Positions 1-14,400 are shown, counted from the first letter of the stretch. The stretch: 64,000 nt of DNA from Motacilla alba alba (GCF_015832195.1 NC_052016.1:31207129-31271128), one strand, 5' to 3'. Program-made: numbers and translations. Notes: a model not told the origin generated them from the sequence alone.

Positions 1-3000
1 GATGTAACCTTTAATTCTGTTCGTATCTTGGGACTGCTGCTGAAAGTCAGGATAACTTTCAATGACTAGACTCACAGGTGCCTTTGATTGTTCCAGAGCT
101 CCCCTTTGATTTGCCTGTGTGGACTTCTGTCTGCTGTTCAGCTGTTTGTTTGAAGAGAACTCTGCACTGCTGACAACAAGGACCTTCCAGTAGGGTTTTA
201 ATTGGATGAGACTGGTGTTTGCAGAAGGTTGTCAGACTTGGCACCCAACACCAGTGCTGTTGATGGGGACACAAACTTCTGTCTCTCCCTTTTATTTTTT
301 CCCCTACTGTGGCTTGCTATGCTGGCCCTGCAGAGCAGGGCCATGCCTGGAATGGCAGCTTCTGTGCTGGAAAGGCCAAGGTCCAGTGCTGGGGCAGGTG
401 CCTGTAATGGATAACAAGTCTGCATATATGTGGGCTGTGGATCACCCTGCAGTGGTCCATGGACCCCTTGCCAGCTAACTATTGTTCCTCCCTGCCTGGG
501 GGGAGGAGAGGAAATTGTTTAATATTTCAGGCACCCTTTCAGATCCAGTTTGTGCAGGGTCTGAGGGACTTGGAAGTGACTGGTGTACAAATTTAATGAG
601 AAGGTATTTCTGTGGTTAAGGTTTTTGGGAAAGTCTGTTAAAATGCTGTAGGGACAGGAGTGTTGGTAGAGGATGGGGAGTTTGCAATCACTTCAAGATT
701 CTGTATTTGCTGTTGTACTGCAGTAAAAGTTCTCCCCCCACCCCTGTGCAGGAGAATGAAAGCCTGGCTATGCAGCCACCTCCCTCTCTTGCTAAGAAAA
801 GCAAGGAGCTGACAGGCAGGAGTGTGCCTGAGCTGTGAGTGTGGGCTGATGACCAGCATTCAGGCACTGACATCTGCATCTAGCCAAATGTTGGAGCAGG
901 AGGAATGCTCTGGCACAACTGCAGGCTGAAGCAGTTTCCTTGGTCTGACAAGCTCTCCCTGCTGTGGGAGCCTAAATTTGCAAAACGCCAACATTGTGCC
1001 AGGGACTTTAGGGGTGTCCTGTGCATCATCTGGCACAGCCTGGCTTCTGCCAAGGAGGTATGAGTTGTTTCAGTCAAGTGTGCATTGATAGGGAAGTCAA
1101 GGGGCTTCTCATGTCCCTGTTGATTTAGACCATGTTCAGTATGAATTTGCCTGATCCCTGAACATTTTCCCTATCCCTCAGCTGCATCTAGCTGAGGCTT
1201 TAGCTCTGTGCTTGCACTGACAGTAGGCCAGGGCTGTCAAAGCACAGCTCCTGATCTTCTTTTTGGCGTCTTGCTGCTTCAACTGTCCAACCAAAGAGCA
1301 TCTTGTCAGGAGAATCTTTCAAAGCTACTAGGAATAGAAGGAAACCCTGGAAGGTAAGAGTATTGGAAGCAAAGGACAGTTTCCAAAGTGTTGACAGTAC
1401 TTCAAGTTATTTGGAGGCAACAAAGCCCCACATAAGCAGCAGCATTTTCATGGAGGGTGAGTGGGCACTGAGATGAGTGGGAGCTGTGGGCTTTGAGGAC
1501 AAAATATGCATTGTTGGGGAAAGGATCTGCAGTTTAGTAAACTGGATACACCCCTGAGAAGCCGGTGGTTTGAGGCACCTTTTTAGCTGTGCAAGATGTA
1601 AATTCAATACATGCCCAGCCTGATACCAGGGTCAATTCCAGGCTGCATATGGGCACATCCACTCTACTGCTACAAACTCCTGTTCCTCCCCTTACAGCTG
1701 CAGCATGTCCTGGTCTCTGGCTGGCTAGAATGCTGCCTTCTCTCCAGGTGGAGATGCTTTCTCTCTCTCACCTTTTGTCCTCTGGGTCACTATTGTCCTT
1801 ACACTGTAAATCCAGGTGGAGGGTGGGCCAGAGGCCTCCCTTGCTGTGTTCATTGTATAGCCCCAGTAGAGAGGAAGATTCCAGCAGAAAAATGGGAGTA
1901 TAAGGGCTGGTTCAGGAGTTCCAGGAGCTTGTTGGGCACTACATGGCAGAGACTTCCAATGGGAAAGAATGTCCCAAGAGGAAGTGGATTGCTGTTAGAA
2001 CCAAGCGTGGTTGCTGGCCGCACTGGGGCATTACTTCAGGAGCTCAGCCCCACCTCCCTGCCTGTTTGGCTCAGTCCTCTGCAAAAAACGCTCCCTGCTT
2101 TTCCCTGCTACATGTGTTATCCAGCCTCTCCCAGCTTGTGCTTCTCTCACAATCTGCCTCTTAATGCAGCCAGATGGTCTGAGCTTGCCCACGCTCCATG
2201 CAGGCACCTTCAGCTCCCAGCACTTGGAGAACACGCTCTTCTGACCTGCTGCTGGTTGGGTCTGCACCGTGCCTGTGGGAGATGGGAAATGTTTGGGTGT
2301 TGCAGAGGAGAGCTGTGGGAGGTACCTGCGAGTGACAGCTGTCTTTAGACCTGCACCAACAGGTGCACCCTGGCTTTGTGGGCAGGGTCCATTTTCTGGC
2401 CACATCCCTGTGTGCACATGGACAAATTCCTGATGCTAAAGCTCTGGAGTGTGCTGCTGTGCTTGGGCATCCACCCTATCCTATGCCACTTCGTCTGCAG
2501 CACTTTATGCTGGTCTAGGTCCCTGGCTCTGGCCTTTTGTCCAGTGCCATTCAATTGGCTTGACACAATCTGCACCAACAGCTCGGTTGTATTAATTTCA
2601 GATTTGGGTTTATTGGAAACTTTCAGTGCATATATGGGTTTTATTAATGATTTGTTACTGTTACAACAGTAAACGGTTGTCTAGAATTCTAGTGTTACTC
2701 AAGTACTTCCTGTACTGCCAAATGTTTCTGGAGAGCTTTGCCTACCTTGCTGTGAGAGGGAAATGATTCCAGCTTCCTGCCTTATGTTGTTACTAAAACA
2801 TAGTGTACCTGAATGGCACTACCCTGTCTGCATTATGCATCAGGTTAAGGTTAAACAGTAGTATGAAACTTCCATTTTAATCATGTCAGCTTTACCTTCT
2901 GTAAAAGCTACAATCTGCCTTTTTCTTGGAGTTTTGTCTTTTTTTCTTTGAAGTACTGATCAAGTGAAACAGCCCAGACAGACTTGCACAATACACCCTG

Positions 3001-4690
3001 AAATATTTAACAGCTTGGGAAGTGTTTAAATGACATTTGAGGCCCATAAACTTGGGATCACTGCTTGGTACCAAAATCAAAGCACTGTGCTTGTGAACTG
3101 GCCAGTGGGCAAACAAGGCAGCCTCTTGCAAAAGAACTCAGGTTTTAGACTTTCCGTATGCAATTATGTGATCTGGATCATTAGCAAATATGGTTTGCAT
3201 AAACAACTCTTCCCTTTCCCCCTCCCATTCAAACTTTCCTGGCACAGTTGGCTAGAAACTGTGTTCTGGGAGGCCAAGTTCACAGCAGTAGTTAGGGGTC
3301 AGCTGACAGTCAGGTCTGTCTGCCCTCTGGACAAGCTGTCACCCTGCAGAGTACTGCCAACAGAAAAGCACCAGGTTACTGCTTAGGCAAAAAGAGGTGC
3401 AGTTCAGTTCTGTGCTTCCTTGGATGGAGGAGGATTAATGTCATTGCTGCAGCTAGCTCTGCATATGGAAATGGCCTTGGCCTCAAAGACACCCTATGCT
3501 ACACTTTGGTTATCTGGGCTTCATAACCACCAGCCAAGACACCCCTACAGAGGCTTAAAAGGACTAAGTCCATGAAGTGCAACATGGAACTGTCAGATAA
3601 GTTTCCACCCCTGCTTTGTTTACAACAGTGACTACAAGGAGCTCCCTTTGGCTCTAAGATCCTCTGTACTTTGTAAGCCTTCACCCTGGACTTGTTTCAG
3701 TCAGCAGGGAGATAGCACTGAACTGAACTGGTCTTGTTGTCTCCTTCCCATCTCATCTGACTCTCTTCTGTCATGTTTGGAAGTTGGGGAGAATTTCAGC
3801 TACTCTCCTGCGTAGCTGGTTTCTTCTTTCTTCTCTTTCCCTTTCCTTTTTCATCAGTAATGGGTACTGCCTCCATGCCTTGAATGCATTCAGTGTAATT
3901 CTCCTGAAAGAAATTATGGACACAAGGAACAAAGTGACAACATGCAGATGTGTACATGACATAACTGGCAATCAAAAGAGAACTTCTGTTTGAAGGGGAA
4001 ATTCAGATCTTGAAGATTTGTCCTTTTTGCTGTTAGTCGGGGCTTTAATACTAAACATCTACATGCAGACCATTTCATTGAAATGTCAATTATGCTGGGG
4101 AAAAATAACATATTGCCCTTTTCTATTCCTTTCCACCAAGAATTCTGCTCTCTCTGACAGGATTCATTAGCTGGTGTTTGCTTAACACTCTAAAGATGAA
4201 AAAGGTTTTCTGAAGAATAGACAGGGCCTCTGAAAGAAGTTTCTTTAAGAAAAATGCAGGCTCATTTGGTCCAAACCAACCCCTTGGGAGTGCAGGCAGC
4301 TGGGCTCCAATTCTTCCTGATTTTAATCACCCCATCAAAGGTGCCCTTGCCCTGGGTTCCCATACAGGCAATAGGGAACCACAGTCCTGTCTAAAGAAGA
4401 GTTTGTTATGGCAAAGTCCGAACTGCCTTTTGCAAGTCAAGAAAGACATAAAGAAGAATGTCAGGTGATTATGCTCTTAATAGGAGGTCATATATAGAAT
4501 GAATCCAGTCTCTTCCTGGGTCTGACTTTCCCCTGGTTCCTCCAATTTGCTGGCTTGTTAATTAGAAACTGTGCACAATTCAGACCTTACTGACACAGCA
4601 AGCTAGAACAGGTTTGCTCTACTACATAAGAGGTGAATTTAATTTCATTCTTCCTCTAAGGTGCTGCAGATCCTGTTGGGGCTGTGCACA
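1..4690. other. Intergenic / possible 3' UTR, no gene recognised
   Basis: I see no exon with convincing splice sites and protein similarity here. The longest open frame (1611-2348, plus) has a Cys/Trp/Leu-rich composition typical of chance translation. In human the plus-strand gene ZDHHC23 lies on this side of CCDC191, so part of this stretch could be its 3' UTR or the 3' UTR of CCDC191, but no DHHC motif or other ZDHHC23 coding sequence is visible. A minus-strand ATTAAA at 4638-4643 could end CCDC191. Confidence 0.5.
4638..4643 (-). terminator. Candidate CCDC191 polyadenylation signal (ATTAAA)
   Basis: The minus-strand hexamer ATTAAA lies about 350 nt after the annotated stop and 56 nt after the stop of the alternative C-terminal frame. 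It is the nearest canonical or near-canonical signal I see. AATAAA-like motifs also occur near 2.6 kb, so the real 3' end is uncertain. Confidence 0.35.
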
Positions 4691-4990
4691 GGCACAGACT
4701 ATTCATGACTGCATGCAGCTACCATGCTTCCATGATGAGGCAGGTGAACAGACTTCTGTTTTCTGCTGAACTTTGACAATAGTTTTTTCTTCCTGCTAGA
4801 ATGCATTTTAGGGGACAAGGAGTGGACTGGGTATGTCCAGCTCCAGTCATGATTGGTAGAACTGACTGCTCTAGTTTTTGCTGCCAAGTCAGGCTGGTGA
4901 TGGCATAAATGTAAAGACTCCTTAAGTAGGATTTCTAGTTGATCAACTTTGGATTTGTGAACTAAATCATCTGCTATGGACAAAAAAATA

Positions 4991-5231
4991 CTATGTAATT
5001 CCTACACAATCATTTGGCTTGCTATAATTGTACTTAAAGATTTTCCTGAGGCAGGTTTTAGCAGAAGCCTCATGGCCAGATCTGCTAATCAGCTTAGAAA
5101 GTTTCAGCTTCTTATCCTTACTTAAACTTTCACTGTATTCTCTTTTTTCAGATTCAGAAGTCCTGTGAAGGGTGCCATTACACTTTCTTTTCCAGGCTGC
5201 ATGGAAACTTAGCATAAACTTCTGATGCTGT
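4991..5231 (-). CDS. CCDC191: CCDC191 terminal coding exon 15
   Basis: Acceptor atgcacag|ACAGCATC restores the frame ([18 protein letters not shown], a last Trp repeat) and runs to TAG at 4993-4991, C-terminus NDCVGIT. An internal donor (gtaagg at 5121-5116) could instead splice to an acceptor at 4974 and give a different C-terminus. Confidence 0.72.
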
Positions 5232-8200
5232 CTGTGCATATCACAAAAGCAAATCACCAGCAGTATAGAACCAGTTCCATGTGTTCCTAGGGACAAGCTG
5301 ACCTGTCAAAAAGCAGTCCCCAAAATAATCTACAGAGTATATGAAACTAAAGTAAAAAGAACTGCTAGTAAGTAACTCACTTGTTACTGTGTTCAGCAGC
5401 AATCTTCAGCCTCTCCCATAAGGCCCTTTTTTCATCCATGATATGATCAAACCATGCCCAGAAGCACTTCCTCATGAGGCAGACTGTGTGGAAGGTACTC
5501 GCTCTCTCCTCCTGAGCAGAGAGATAATCCTTGTACTGGGGAGGAGGACAAAGAAACAGGTGAGAATGGCTTTTTTTCTTCTTTTCTCTCCCAACCTCTG
5601 GCCCAATAAATAAAACGGTGCTGAGACTGTGGCAGTGAAGGGTGGTGGGCACAGGAGTGGAGGAAAATCAACAGGGAGCAGGGTGAGACAGTAGACAGTG
5701 GAGGAGCAGTGTGTAAGAGAAAATTCTATATGGAAGAGAGTGATGGAGAGTGAGAAGCTGAGAGAAGGTCTTTGAAAAGGGAATAATGTTGCTGGAATGG
5801 GGAGATGGCATAACTTGGCAAAGATTGTACTACAGGTGAGTGAATTGGCACTGTGGTTACAGGAAGGTGTGGCAGCAGCCAGTTCTCTTGGTATTGTTTC
5901 TCCACTGTGGTGCAGGCCAACCTTTAGCCAGTTCCTGAAGCCCCATCTCAGTAACATATGGGAATAGAAGTCCTCAGCCTGAGATATCTTCTCCCTGAGA
6001 CTCTGCTGGGCATCCTGCAGCCAAGTCATCAGGCATTTCCTCTGCAGGCCCAAGATGTGGTGCCTTTGTGCCACCTGTGTGAAGACAGCAGAGACAGCGG
6101 CTGGTTACCTGAACTGGTGACTACCTAAGTATAAAGCCACAGAAAATTGGATGCACTAGAAAATTATCTCAGCTTTTTTGGGGCCACCCAAATCCAGATT
6201 TCTGACAGCTGGAATAACTTAGAGGATCCCACAAAGAGGGGTCAGCATAAGGAAGAAGACCAGTCTCTCTACGAGGCCACTGCTGCATCACTTGTAGAGA
6301 ATACCCTTTTGAATGAGATGCTCAGATTAACTGATTGTGAATGGGGCAGAGGCATGGCCTGTAACAGTTTAGTCCAAGCCTGTCCATAATGCTGACCAGC
6401 AGGGTGGACATATGGAACAGCTTGTATCCATCTACTTCTTCCCAGCTGGAGGTCTGTGTGCATTTGGACAAGCACTGTGAGTAGCTCCAGTTCCAGTGAC
6501 TTAAATGGAAGCTTTCCAACTTAGCCCTGGGTTCTGGCTGGATCTTCAGGATACAGCTGAGTGTTGTCAGTCTCTCCCTGATAAGGGATGCTGGCTCAGT
6601 CATATGAGGAATTGTTTCTTTAGCAATACTCCTGCATTGAGGTCTTGGAAGCTGCCACTTGCTGTTCTGCACTCAGAGTCAGGATAGAATAGATTTTTGG
6701 ACTATCACCTGTAGTGTACTGCCACTAGCAGTGGCCAACTCTGTACCAGCAACTTCATAAAGAGTGAAAGCCCTGATGATAGGCTGGGGTTAACTCCTGC
6801 AGCTAAAGTTGCTTGGCGGTATCTCACTGATAAGCTTTGCTGTGGAGTAAGAAAACTGGCAGGCGCATGTCATATGACTTCAATTTTTTCTTTTTGCTGT
6901 TTAATACTGTTTAATCAGCTATAAATGGGGATGCTATCCCTGCAGGTCTTTAATGGCTTTTCATTATTATTGTCAGACAGGGTGATTTAAAAACTAATAT
7001 AAGGCAGAGTATGCAGGGAGAATTTTGCTTTTTCCATCTCTACCTGGCCTAAGAGCCTATTAAGGCTTCTGCTAAGTGCTGCATCTACTTTTTCCCTTCC
7101 TCCTATGGCACCAGTCATTTCCTTTACCCTTAGCACTTACCACTAGGTTTTTCTTGGCTTGCTCCCTCAGCCTTTTCCATGGCACTATTCCCAGCTTTCT
7201 GAGAAGAACCTTCTCATAGTGATCTCTAGCCTTTTTCTGGAGCTGCTGCTCTTTCTCCTGCCTTCTCTGCTTCTCCAGTTCTTTCTGCAAATACAAAAAG
7301 CAGTAGTTTTAATTCCCTCAGGATGAAGAGCATATTAAGCAATGGCAATAGATTATCATATTGGAGGTGGAGGTTCTGACTTTACAGGAATTAGGGATCT
7401 GCATCGGCTTTAGCACTGCAGACCAGACATGACTCCATGCAGTAGAATCTGGGTCCTAAAGCATCCGTCTTCTCCTGGGAGATGATGGTATTCCTGGACA
7501 CTCCCTTGGGCTGTGTATCAGCACTGCAGTTTAAAGTTACTGTAACAGACATGTCACCTGTGGCTACCACAAGTGCTGATGTAGCAGGAACCTTCTTTTA
7601 TGTCCAAAACATGTCCAAAAATGATTCTGACTATATGCATGGACCCTGCCACTTAATCTGGCCTAAACAGCAGGGGAGGGATGTGGGTATTTCATAACTG
7701 TCTAACACTACTTTTGACTGATACTCAGAAATGAAGGTCAAATGTTCTAAAACACTCAGTCCAAGTAGAACAGTAGTTGTAGGTTGAATTCCTGTAGGAT
7801 TTCAAATGGGCTATTTGGGTTATTAGGACAACTCATTTCCAAGTAACAGTAATGAAGTGCAGCTATTTCTAGGTTAGCTCCAAGAGGAAAAGGTGCCCTT
7901 GATATAACTGTCAGGCTCGTTTACTTCTGAATCATGTTTGTGACTGGTATCACTGCATACATTTAGAGGGGTGACAAGAGTGGAAGGAATCTGAGAGTAG
8001 ACTGAACATGCTGCCACTGTGAGGGGCTTATGTGGCTGTATTTCAGCAGAGAATGTCCTGCAGCTGGGGCCTCTAGTCCTGCTGAGGAGTCAGACAGCAT
8101 GTACTTCATAGCACATTTGGGACACAGCCCTTCCCCTCACACTGCCAGAAAGAGGGCAGTCTGTGAGTCTGTATTGCAGGTGCTGTGCTGTGGAACTCTG

Positions 8201-11200
8201 CTCTAACAATGAAGACCTTCAGTTCACATTACTCTGGCTGCTGACTGAGTACCAGTGGGTATTGGATCTTCTTCCCTATCCCTGCTAAAGGGGAAGAAAC
8301 AGGTGAGGCATTTGGTCACCAGCTTCTGCTGCCTTCTCTCCTCCCGGCGTTTTTCCCGCTGTGCTTCCTTTTCCTCAGCTTCCTTCCTCTGTCGTGCTTC
8401 CTCTTCAGCCTTCAGCTGGGCCTTGAAGTGGAGAAAGGTGAAATTCAATTTGTTTCATGTGACCTTTTCCATGAATACAGATTTTTAAACTTTCCTAGTA
8501 TTCCTCTAATGTTGACCAGCACCTGAAACTTCAGCAGGTGAAGTTTCACATACTAGACATGATATGTGCTCAAGAGTGAACTGTGAAAAGACAGAGAGGA
8601 ATGGCTGTCCTTTTTACTGCCTAGATATATATTTACCTATCTCTCTTTCTATGTATGTACATGTATATCCTTCTTTGCCCTAAGTTATAGTATTTGTCCA
8701 CTCTTTCTTGAAAAAAATGTAAACCATACACCAAGTCATTTATTGAGAACTTGATTACTGAAGTAAGTTCTGAATCCCTAGGCTCTGCTCTCAAGTTTCA
8801 TTTCCACATGCAAAGCAGCATTACAGGTACCCAAACATTTCTTTCCCCAGACACTGAAGATCACACTTTTTAATCCTAATGCAATTTACTAGCAATATTT
8901 TCAGTAACAGTTTAATACCCTGACTTGAAGAAGGCTCCTCTGTTGTATGTGTATCACAGAATTTGTATATTAACTATACAAACATTATCAGTATCTTCCC
9001 TCTTCAGCAGAGATTTGCCAGAAAGATGTAGATTTTTACTAGGTGAAAGTGCATGTCCTCAAGCTGCATGTGACCAGAGAGGAAAGGCAGGGAGGAGAAC
9101 CCCGCCATTGCCAGGTCCCATCAAGTGGATCTCTGTGTGCACTTCCACCCTTACCATTCTCAGCAAAGACAAGCTACAGTCATGAGGCAGGTGTGAAAAA
9201 AAGTGTTGGAGGGTGGTAAGGGAGGCTGTTTCTAGAACTGCAACTTCAAGATGAAGTATCTGTCTATGCTACAGGAGGGCTGGTGCTGCAAAAACAGCAG
9301 TAATTACTTCTTTTGATATGTGATGGATATTTGCTTTTTCACAAGTCATAAAACTCCTGCTTTGGATAAAGGGCCTTGTCTCAGTCCCTGACTTTGGGGT
9401 TAAATCAGCATTTCTTGTAACTGGAATGATGTGAAAGATACTTTATTTAATTTTCTGCTTCCCTTACCAGTTTTTCCTCTGCTTTTCGTTGTTTGGCTTC
9501 TTCTATTTTCTTCTTCTGTTCTGCCCGCTGAATTGCTCTCTCCTCCATCCCTACAGAAACAAAGGACATAAGGTTTAGTGGAAATGACCTATGGTGTAAT
9601 GGCAGAAGTTTGGTGAACAAGGATGCATCACTCTAAGCCAGGCCCCCACTGCCTGGCAATGCCAGCACAAAGGGACTTCCTGCTGGCCCTTGCAGCTGGC
9701 AGTGTCATGAACAAGGGATCTATAAATTTTTGTGAGATGACTCAGGACCACAGCAATTACATTCTCTCCACCCTCCTTGGTTGACAGTCACAACCACAAG
9801 GCTCAGTTATAAAGAATGGTGTTCAGAGGGTTTGTCCCTCCCCGCCTTGCCTGAGGCTCAGGGCACATGATTTAGCAGCAATTGCTCTGAGGTCTCCAGT
9901 AAGCTCTAACAGCTTATTGAAAAGCAATTTCATGGTAGCATCACTGTCACAGGGACATATAGGTACTTGGTCACACTAGTAAGAAACTACTGCTTAATGC
10001 TTCTTTTGGAAGATAAATTGCAATGGAATCTTGCTGTCCATCAGCAAAGGTGTTACACACAGAACATGCAGAGGAGTTGGGAACCTGTGTTTGCGCAAAC
10101 AAAGCTGGAACAATCAATAACTGGAAGGCATTGAAGTGTTTTGACCACAGTATGTTTCCTCAGATTCTTTTCTCCTCTCACCTGTCCCAGGATTCTCGGC
10201 CAAGGGAAAACTGTTCAGTGATAATTTCTTCACTGAATATTTTTGGGATCTTTAAACACAACTACTTGAATGCTCTGAAAAATACGTTTTCTGTCTGTAA
10301 GGTGTACAGAGTTCAGGCAAATCAGGGTGAACAATGGCTTGGAGTAGGTAGCATTGGATATGAACACAGGTAGTGAAAGACAACTATTAATGCCCAACTG
10401 TCATGGCCAAAAAGGTCTGCTGATTCCAAACTATTGAAACATCACAATGATCATATTCCAGAAAACCTTTCATGCAGTGTGTCACTAGCCTGCATTGATA
10501 CAGAAGAACTTGACCTAGGGATGAAACAGAACCCTGATTCTAGTATACTGATGAAAAGGCTATATTGCATGTTTATTGTGTGCCAGTGTGGCCAGAGAAG
10601 GGAGATATCTTACAAAAGGCAGGGATCTGGAGTTCTTTCCTCAGCCTGGTTATTGTTGTCTCACAAAACCTTGGCTAGGCACTTAATTCCCTCAGAAATT
10701 TCAACACCTCTGTCAAAGTTGGATGAAAATGATGGGCTAGTTTAAGTGTTACTTGGATGCATAACAAAGGGAATGAGCCTGATGGCAAAAAACCCCTGTA
10801 CAGCTTCTCTGAGTCTTGTCACAGCAGAGGCAACCACAGGTGTTGCAACTACTGCCAAAACAGTGTACTAAGTGTGGGCATGAGGGGTTTGCATTGTGTC
10901 AGGGGTTTTACAGATGCTTGACTAACAGGAAAACAACTCACCCTCTCCTCTCACAGCACTCATCAGACTGCAAGAGGAAGTGCAGAATTTTACTTGCACT
11001 GTATCATCAAGCAGCAAAGTTGAGGCAAAGACAGATATTTCCATACAAGCTGTTGAGAGAAGTGGTCTGGAATGGTAATTTGCTATCTAGGACAATACCT
11101 TTCAGTATGGAATGAGGTGAGGTCAGCCGGCTGGAAGGCCTCCTGCCTTGCACTGCTGCCCTTGTGTTTTCTGGCCCATGAGAATCAGGTGGGCTATGAA

Positions 11201-11404
11201 AGAAAAAGAGTATGGAAATTCTTCAGCGAATGTGGTCAAACTATGTCTCACACCTACCACCTATGGCCTTGTAGTTTCTGTTCCCCATTGTGCTGCATTA
11301 TCCCTGATACACTTTTCTTTTCCTTGAAATGGGACTGATGATGCACCCTTGCAAAGGAACTGAGTTCCAGGGCTCTTGTATGGTCTGAAATAATGGAGGA
11401 TGAT

Positions 11405-11437
<33 letters not shown>

Positions 11438-14400
11438 CCCATAACTAAACAGATCCCTGCAGCTACTATGGGTGACACTGGTGTTGCTGTTTCTAAGTAG
11501 ATCCTGCATGGATCACCTGATGTTGAGCCAGTGCAGGGAGGGAGAAGGACAGAGAACTGTGGCCAGTCTGATACTTCCTTTGAGGCTAAGTCATAGCTGA
11601 GAGGAACAGCAGATAGCACTAGCATGACTGAAGTGTGCCTGGCAAATTCTGGCTCAACTTGAGTGAGAATGACTAACTGACCCTGCTTTATGGAGGGTGT
11701 ATACCTCAAAGGGGTTGTATTCTTGCATCTGGATTCTTTTTTCTCCCTTGTTTGAGAAACAGAACTGTTAAACATCTGGTTTACAGCCATAGCTTGTGTT
11801 CCCTCTTCTTTATCTCTGCTCAGCTTCTGATTTTCCTGCAGTTTAAGGATCAGCTCTTGCTGTTTCTGAAGCTGCTGCCTCTGGTCCTCAATCACACATT
11901 GCTGGAAGGCATGACGGTGCTCAAAACGACTACCATAAGCAGGTGATGTCTTTGGACTGGGTGTGTGAAACTGCTGGAGGACTGTGGCTATTTGATTCCT
12001 GTACATAGCCTGGTCCTGGGCACTCAAGGCTGCATGTTTAATAGTAATCTCCCAGGCAAATTTGTGGTTTCTGCAGAAATGAGATGTGTGAAAAATATCC
12101 CAACAAGACTGGTCTCTGGTCTGATCAGGCTCTTTCTGTATGAGGCAAGTTTCAGTTGGCTAGGGAAAAAACAAAAAGAAATGAGGAAAAATTGGCATTG
12201 ATTAAAACCAAACACTTTTCTGCCCTTCCTGCAAAATGGTTTTTTTAAATGCAAATCTAGTGAGATGCCTGAGAAGTAGCGTAATCTCAGCTATGCAATT
12301 CTTATCCAGTCAGGTCAGAGGGGCCCCATTATGGACAAAGTGAGGCTGTGGGAAAGAACTCTTAAGAAACTGTGTGCCATTTCACCAGGAGGAAGAAATC
12401 CCGATTAGACAAGAGCTTTAGTAGGATTACATCCTGACTATTTTGTTAGGGAGCACATCTTAGGATAGCTCATTTCTCAGGAATTAGCACACTCCCCTTT
12501 GGACTGTGTTGTCCCTGTTCAGAGCTCAGATGGAGAATAAATTTAAAAACAAACAGTTGAAGTGATCTACACAGCTGATCTACTGAACAGTCCCCTTTTA
12601 AATGGAAGAGAAGTCTACAAGGTCCTGCTTCCTCATGCCTCTTTTCCAGCTTTGATAAATGTTAGCACAAAACACGTGCACAGTGGGGAATGAGGCTCCA
12701 CCTTTCTGACACATGGTCATTCTCTGAGAAGGCATCAGCTATAAGGTCTGCTTTCTGATTCCAAGGTCAAACCCTAAATTCAGTCTCATTCCTTGTGCAC
12801 AAATTTTACCAGTACAGCAGAAGAAAAATACAGGCCTACTAGGATAGTATTAGCACTGAAAAAAAAATCAACATTTGCTTACACTTAAGCAAACAGAAAG
12901 CTTGACCTGTAATATGTGCGTTTGAGCTCTAATACTGACATAAGAGCACTGATGTGGTACAGGTTTTATAGACAGAAGATGGGGATCCAACCTGACAAAT
13001 GACAATTTAAGGAAGCAACCTCTGATTCTCTTTTCTTACCTCCCTGTGATGTGCGTTATCCTGAAACAGCCAGTGACAACTTTTTTTTTTCCCCCATAGT
13101 TAAAAGCAGGAAAACTGCACTGGCATGAAAAGTATCTCTTGTCATGCAGTCGAGTAATTATTTTTAAGTCTAAACTGGCATCAAAGATGTAACTAATCTC
13201 TCAGTAAAAGTGATCTGGGGGTGGGATGCTCATTGCGACTCAGAGTACATGAAGGGTTGTTCTTTGGCAGCACTAGAGATTATTTTTAAAACACATCCAT
13301 TGTCCTTCACATTTGCCTCTGATTTTTAGACTTCTCTCTTGAACAGTTGCAGGCAGGTATTTGGGGGTCATCCCGGGAAAAAAGCTTTCCTCTGGGACAA
13401 TGTACTCTTTATTTCAGACTGCATAAAGTAAGTACTTTCTAAGGGTACTGCTGTGCCAATAGGCAAAACGATATGAGAAGGATTTACCTTGTCTTGCTGT
13501 AAATCTTGATGATGGTTTACTTCTGCTGTCCCAGGCTTGTTAACCTCCAGTGGCCTGTCCCCACCTGTCCCCCGTGATACAGCCTCCAGCAGCTGTTGCA
13601 TCTTTCTCTTTGTCTGCTCCGTCTTCATCTGCAGCTCTCGCTTTTCCGTCTCCGCTCGGCTCCAGCACTGCCAGGCCAGAAAGCAGCAGCGCAGGAGGTG
13701 TCGCTGGTTGTGCTCCACAGCCAGTTGGGTTTTCCTGAATGAGAAAGTGTTTGTGTTATGGCAGAAATGAGGCTTCTGCCCAGGCACAAAGCCACATCAC
13801 TTCCTGAGTCTTTTTGCTGCTTAACTCTGAAGGACCTGTGAAGTTGTACAGAGCTCCTCCAAGGAGGAGTTGGAGGGCAGAAAGGATGTCTGCTATTCTG
13901 AATTAAGTTTCACTAGTTCACACTTTGCAATTTCCTTGGCATCTCTGGGATGCAGGACAGCTGCAAAAGAGGTATCATATTCCCTGGCCAGCAGTGTAGG
14001 GGGAAGTGACAGTGTCTCATCACTGCAGCCTGCCAGACACCTGTGAAGTATTTTCTCTGGATGATAGGGAATTAATCCAACAGCCTCCTTAGTGAAAGGC
14101 ACTGGCCAAAATCATCTCTGCTATACATCTATTGAAACAGCAAATATATTAATCAGGAATAAATTTGGTAACTCAGATTCTCTGGAGTTCAGAGCAAGCC
14201 AGGGTGAGTTTTCTAGGAAAGATGCCTACAGAGACTGAGATGCAGGCTTGCTGGAAAGTGCTAAAGCTCTTGTTTATATCTGTCCTCCTTTTCATCTGTG
14301 CTACAGTGCCTCTGGCAGACAGCAGGCAATGCAGCAATTTTCTCAAAAAGCTGCTGTTTCCCTCCTGCTGGATAACTGACACGCTCCTTTTACAGTCCCT

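Noticed and set aside
1611..2348. 245-codon plus-strand open frame
   Set aside because: Composition is rich in Cys, Trp, Leu and Pro with no conserved motif, overlapping open frames exist on both strands, and there is no splice or promoter context. Most likely chance.
5472..5921. Continuation of the CCDC191 exon 13 frame into the intron
   Set aside because: The continuation is a Ser/Leu/Pro-rich chance frame. Joining 5922 to 5535 in phase 0 gives a continuous Trp-repeat helix (NWLK to YKDYL).
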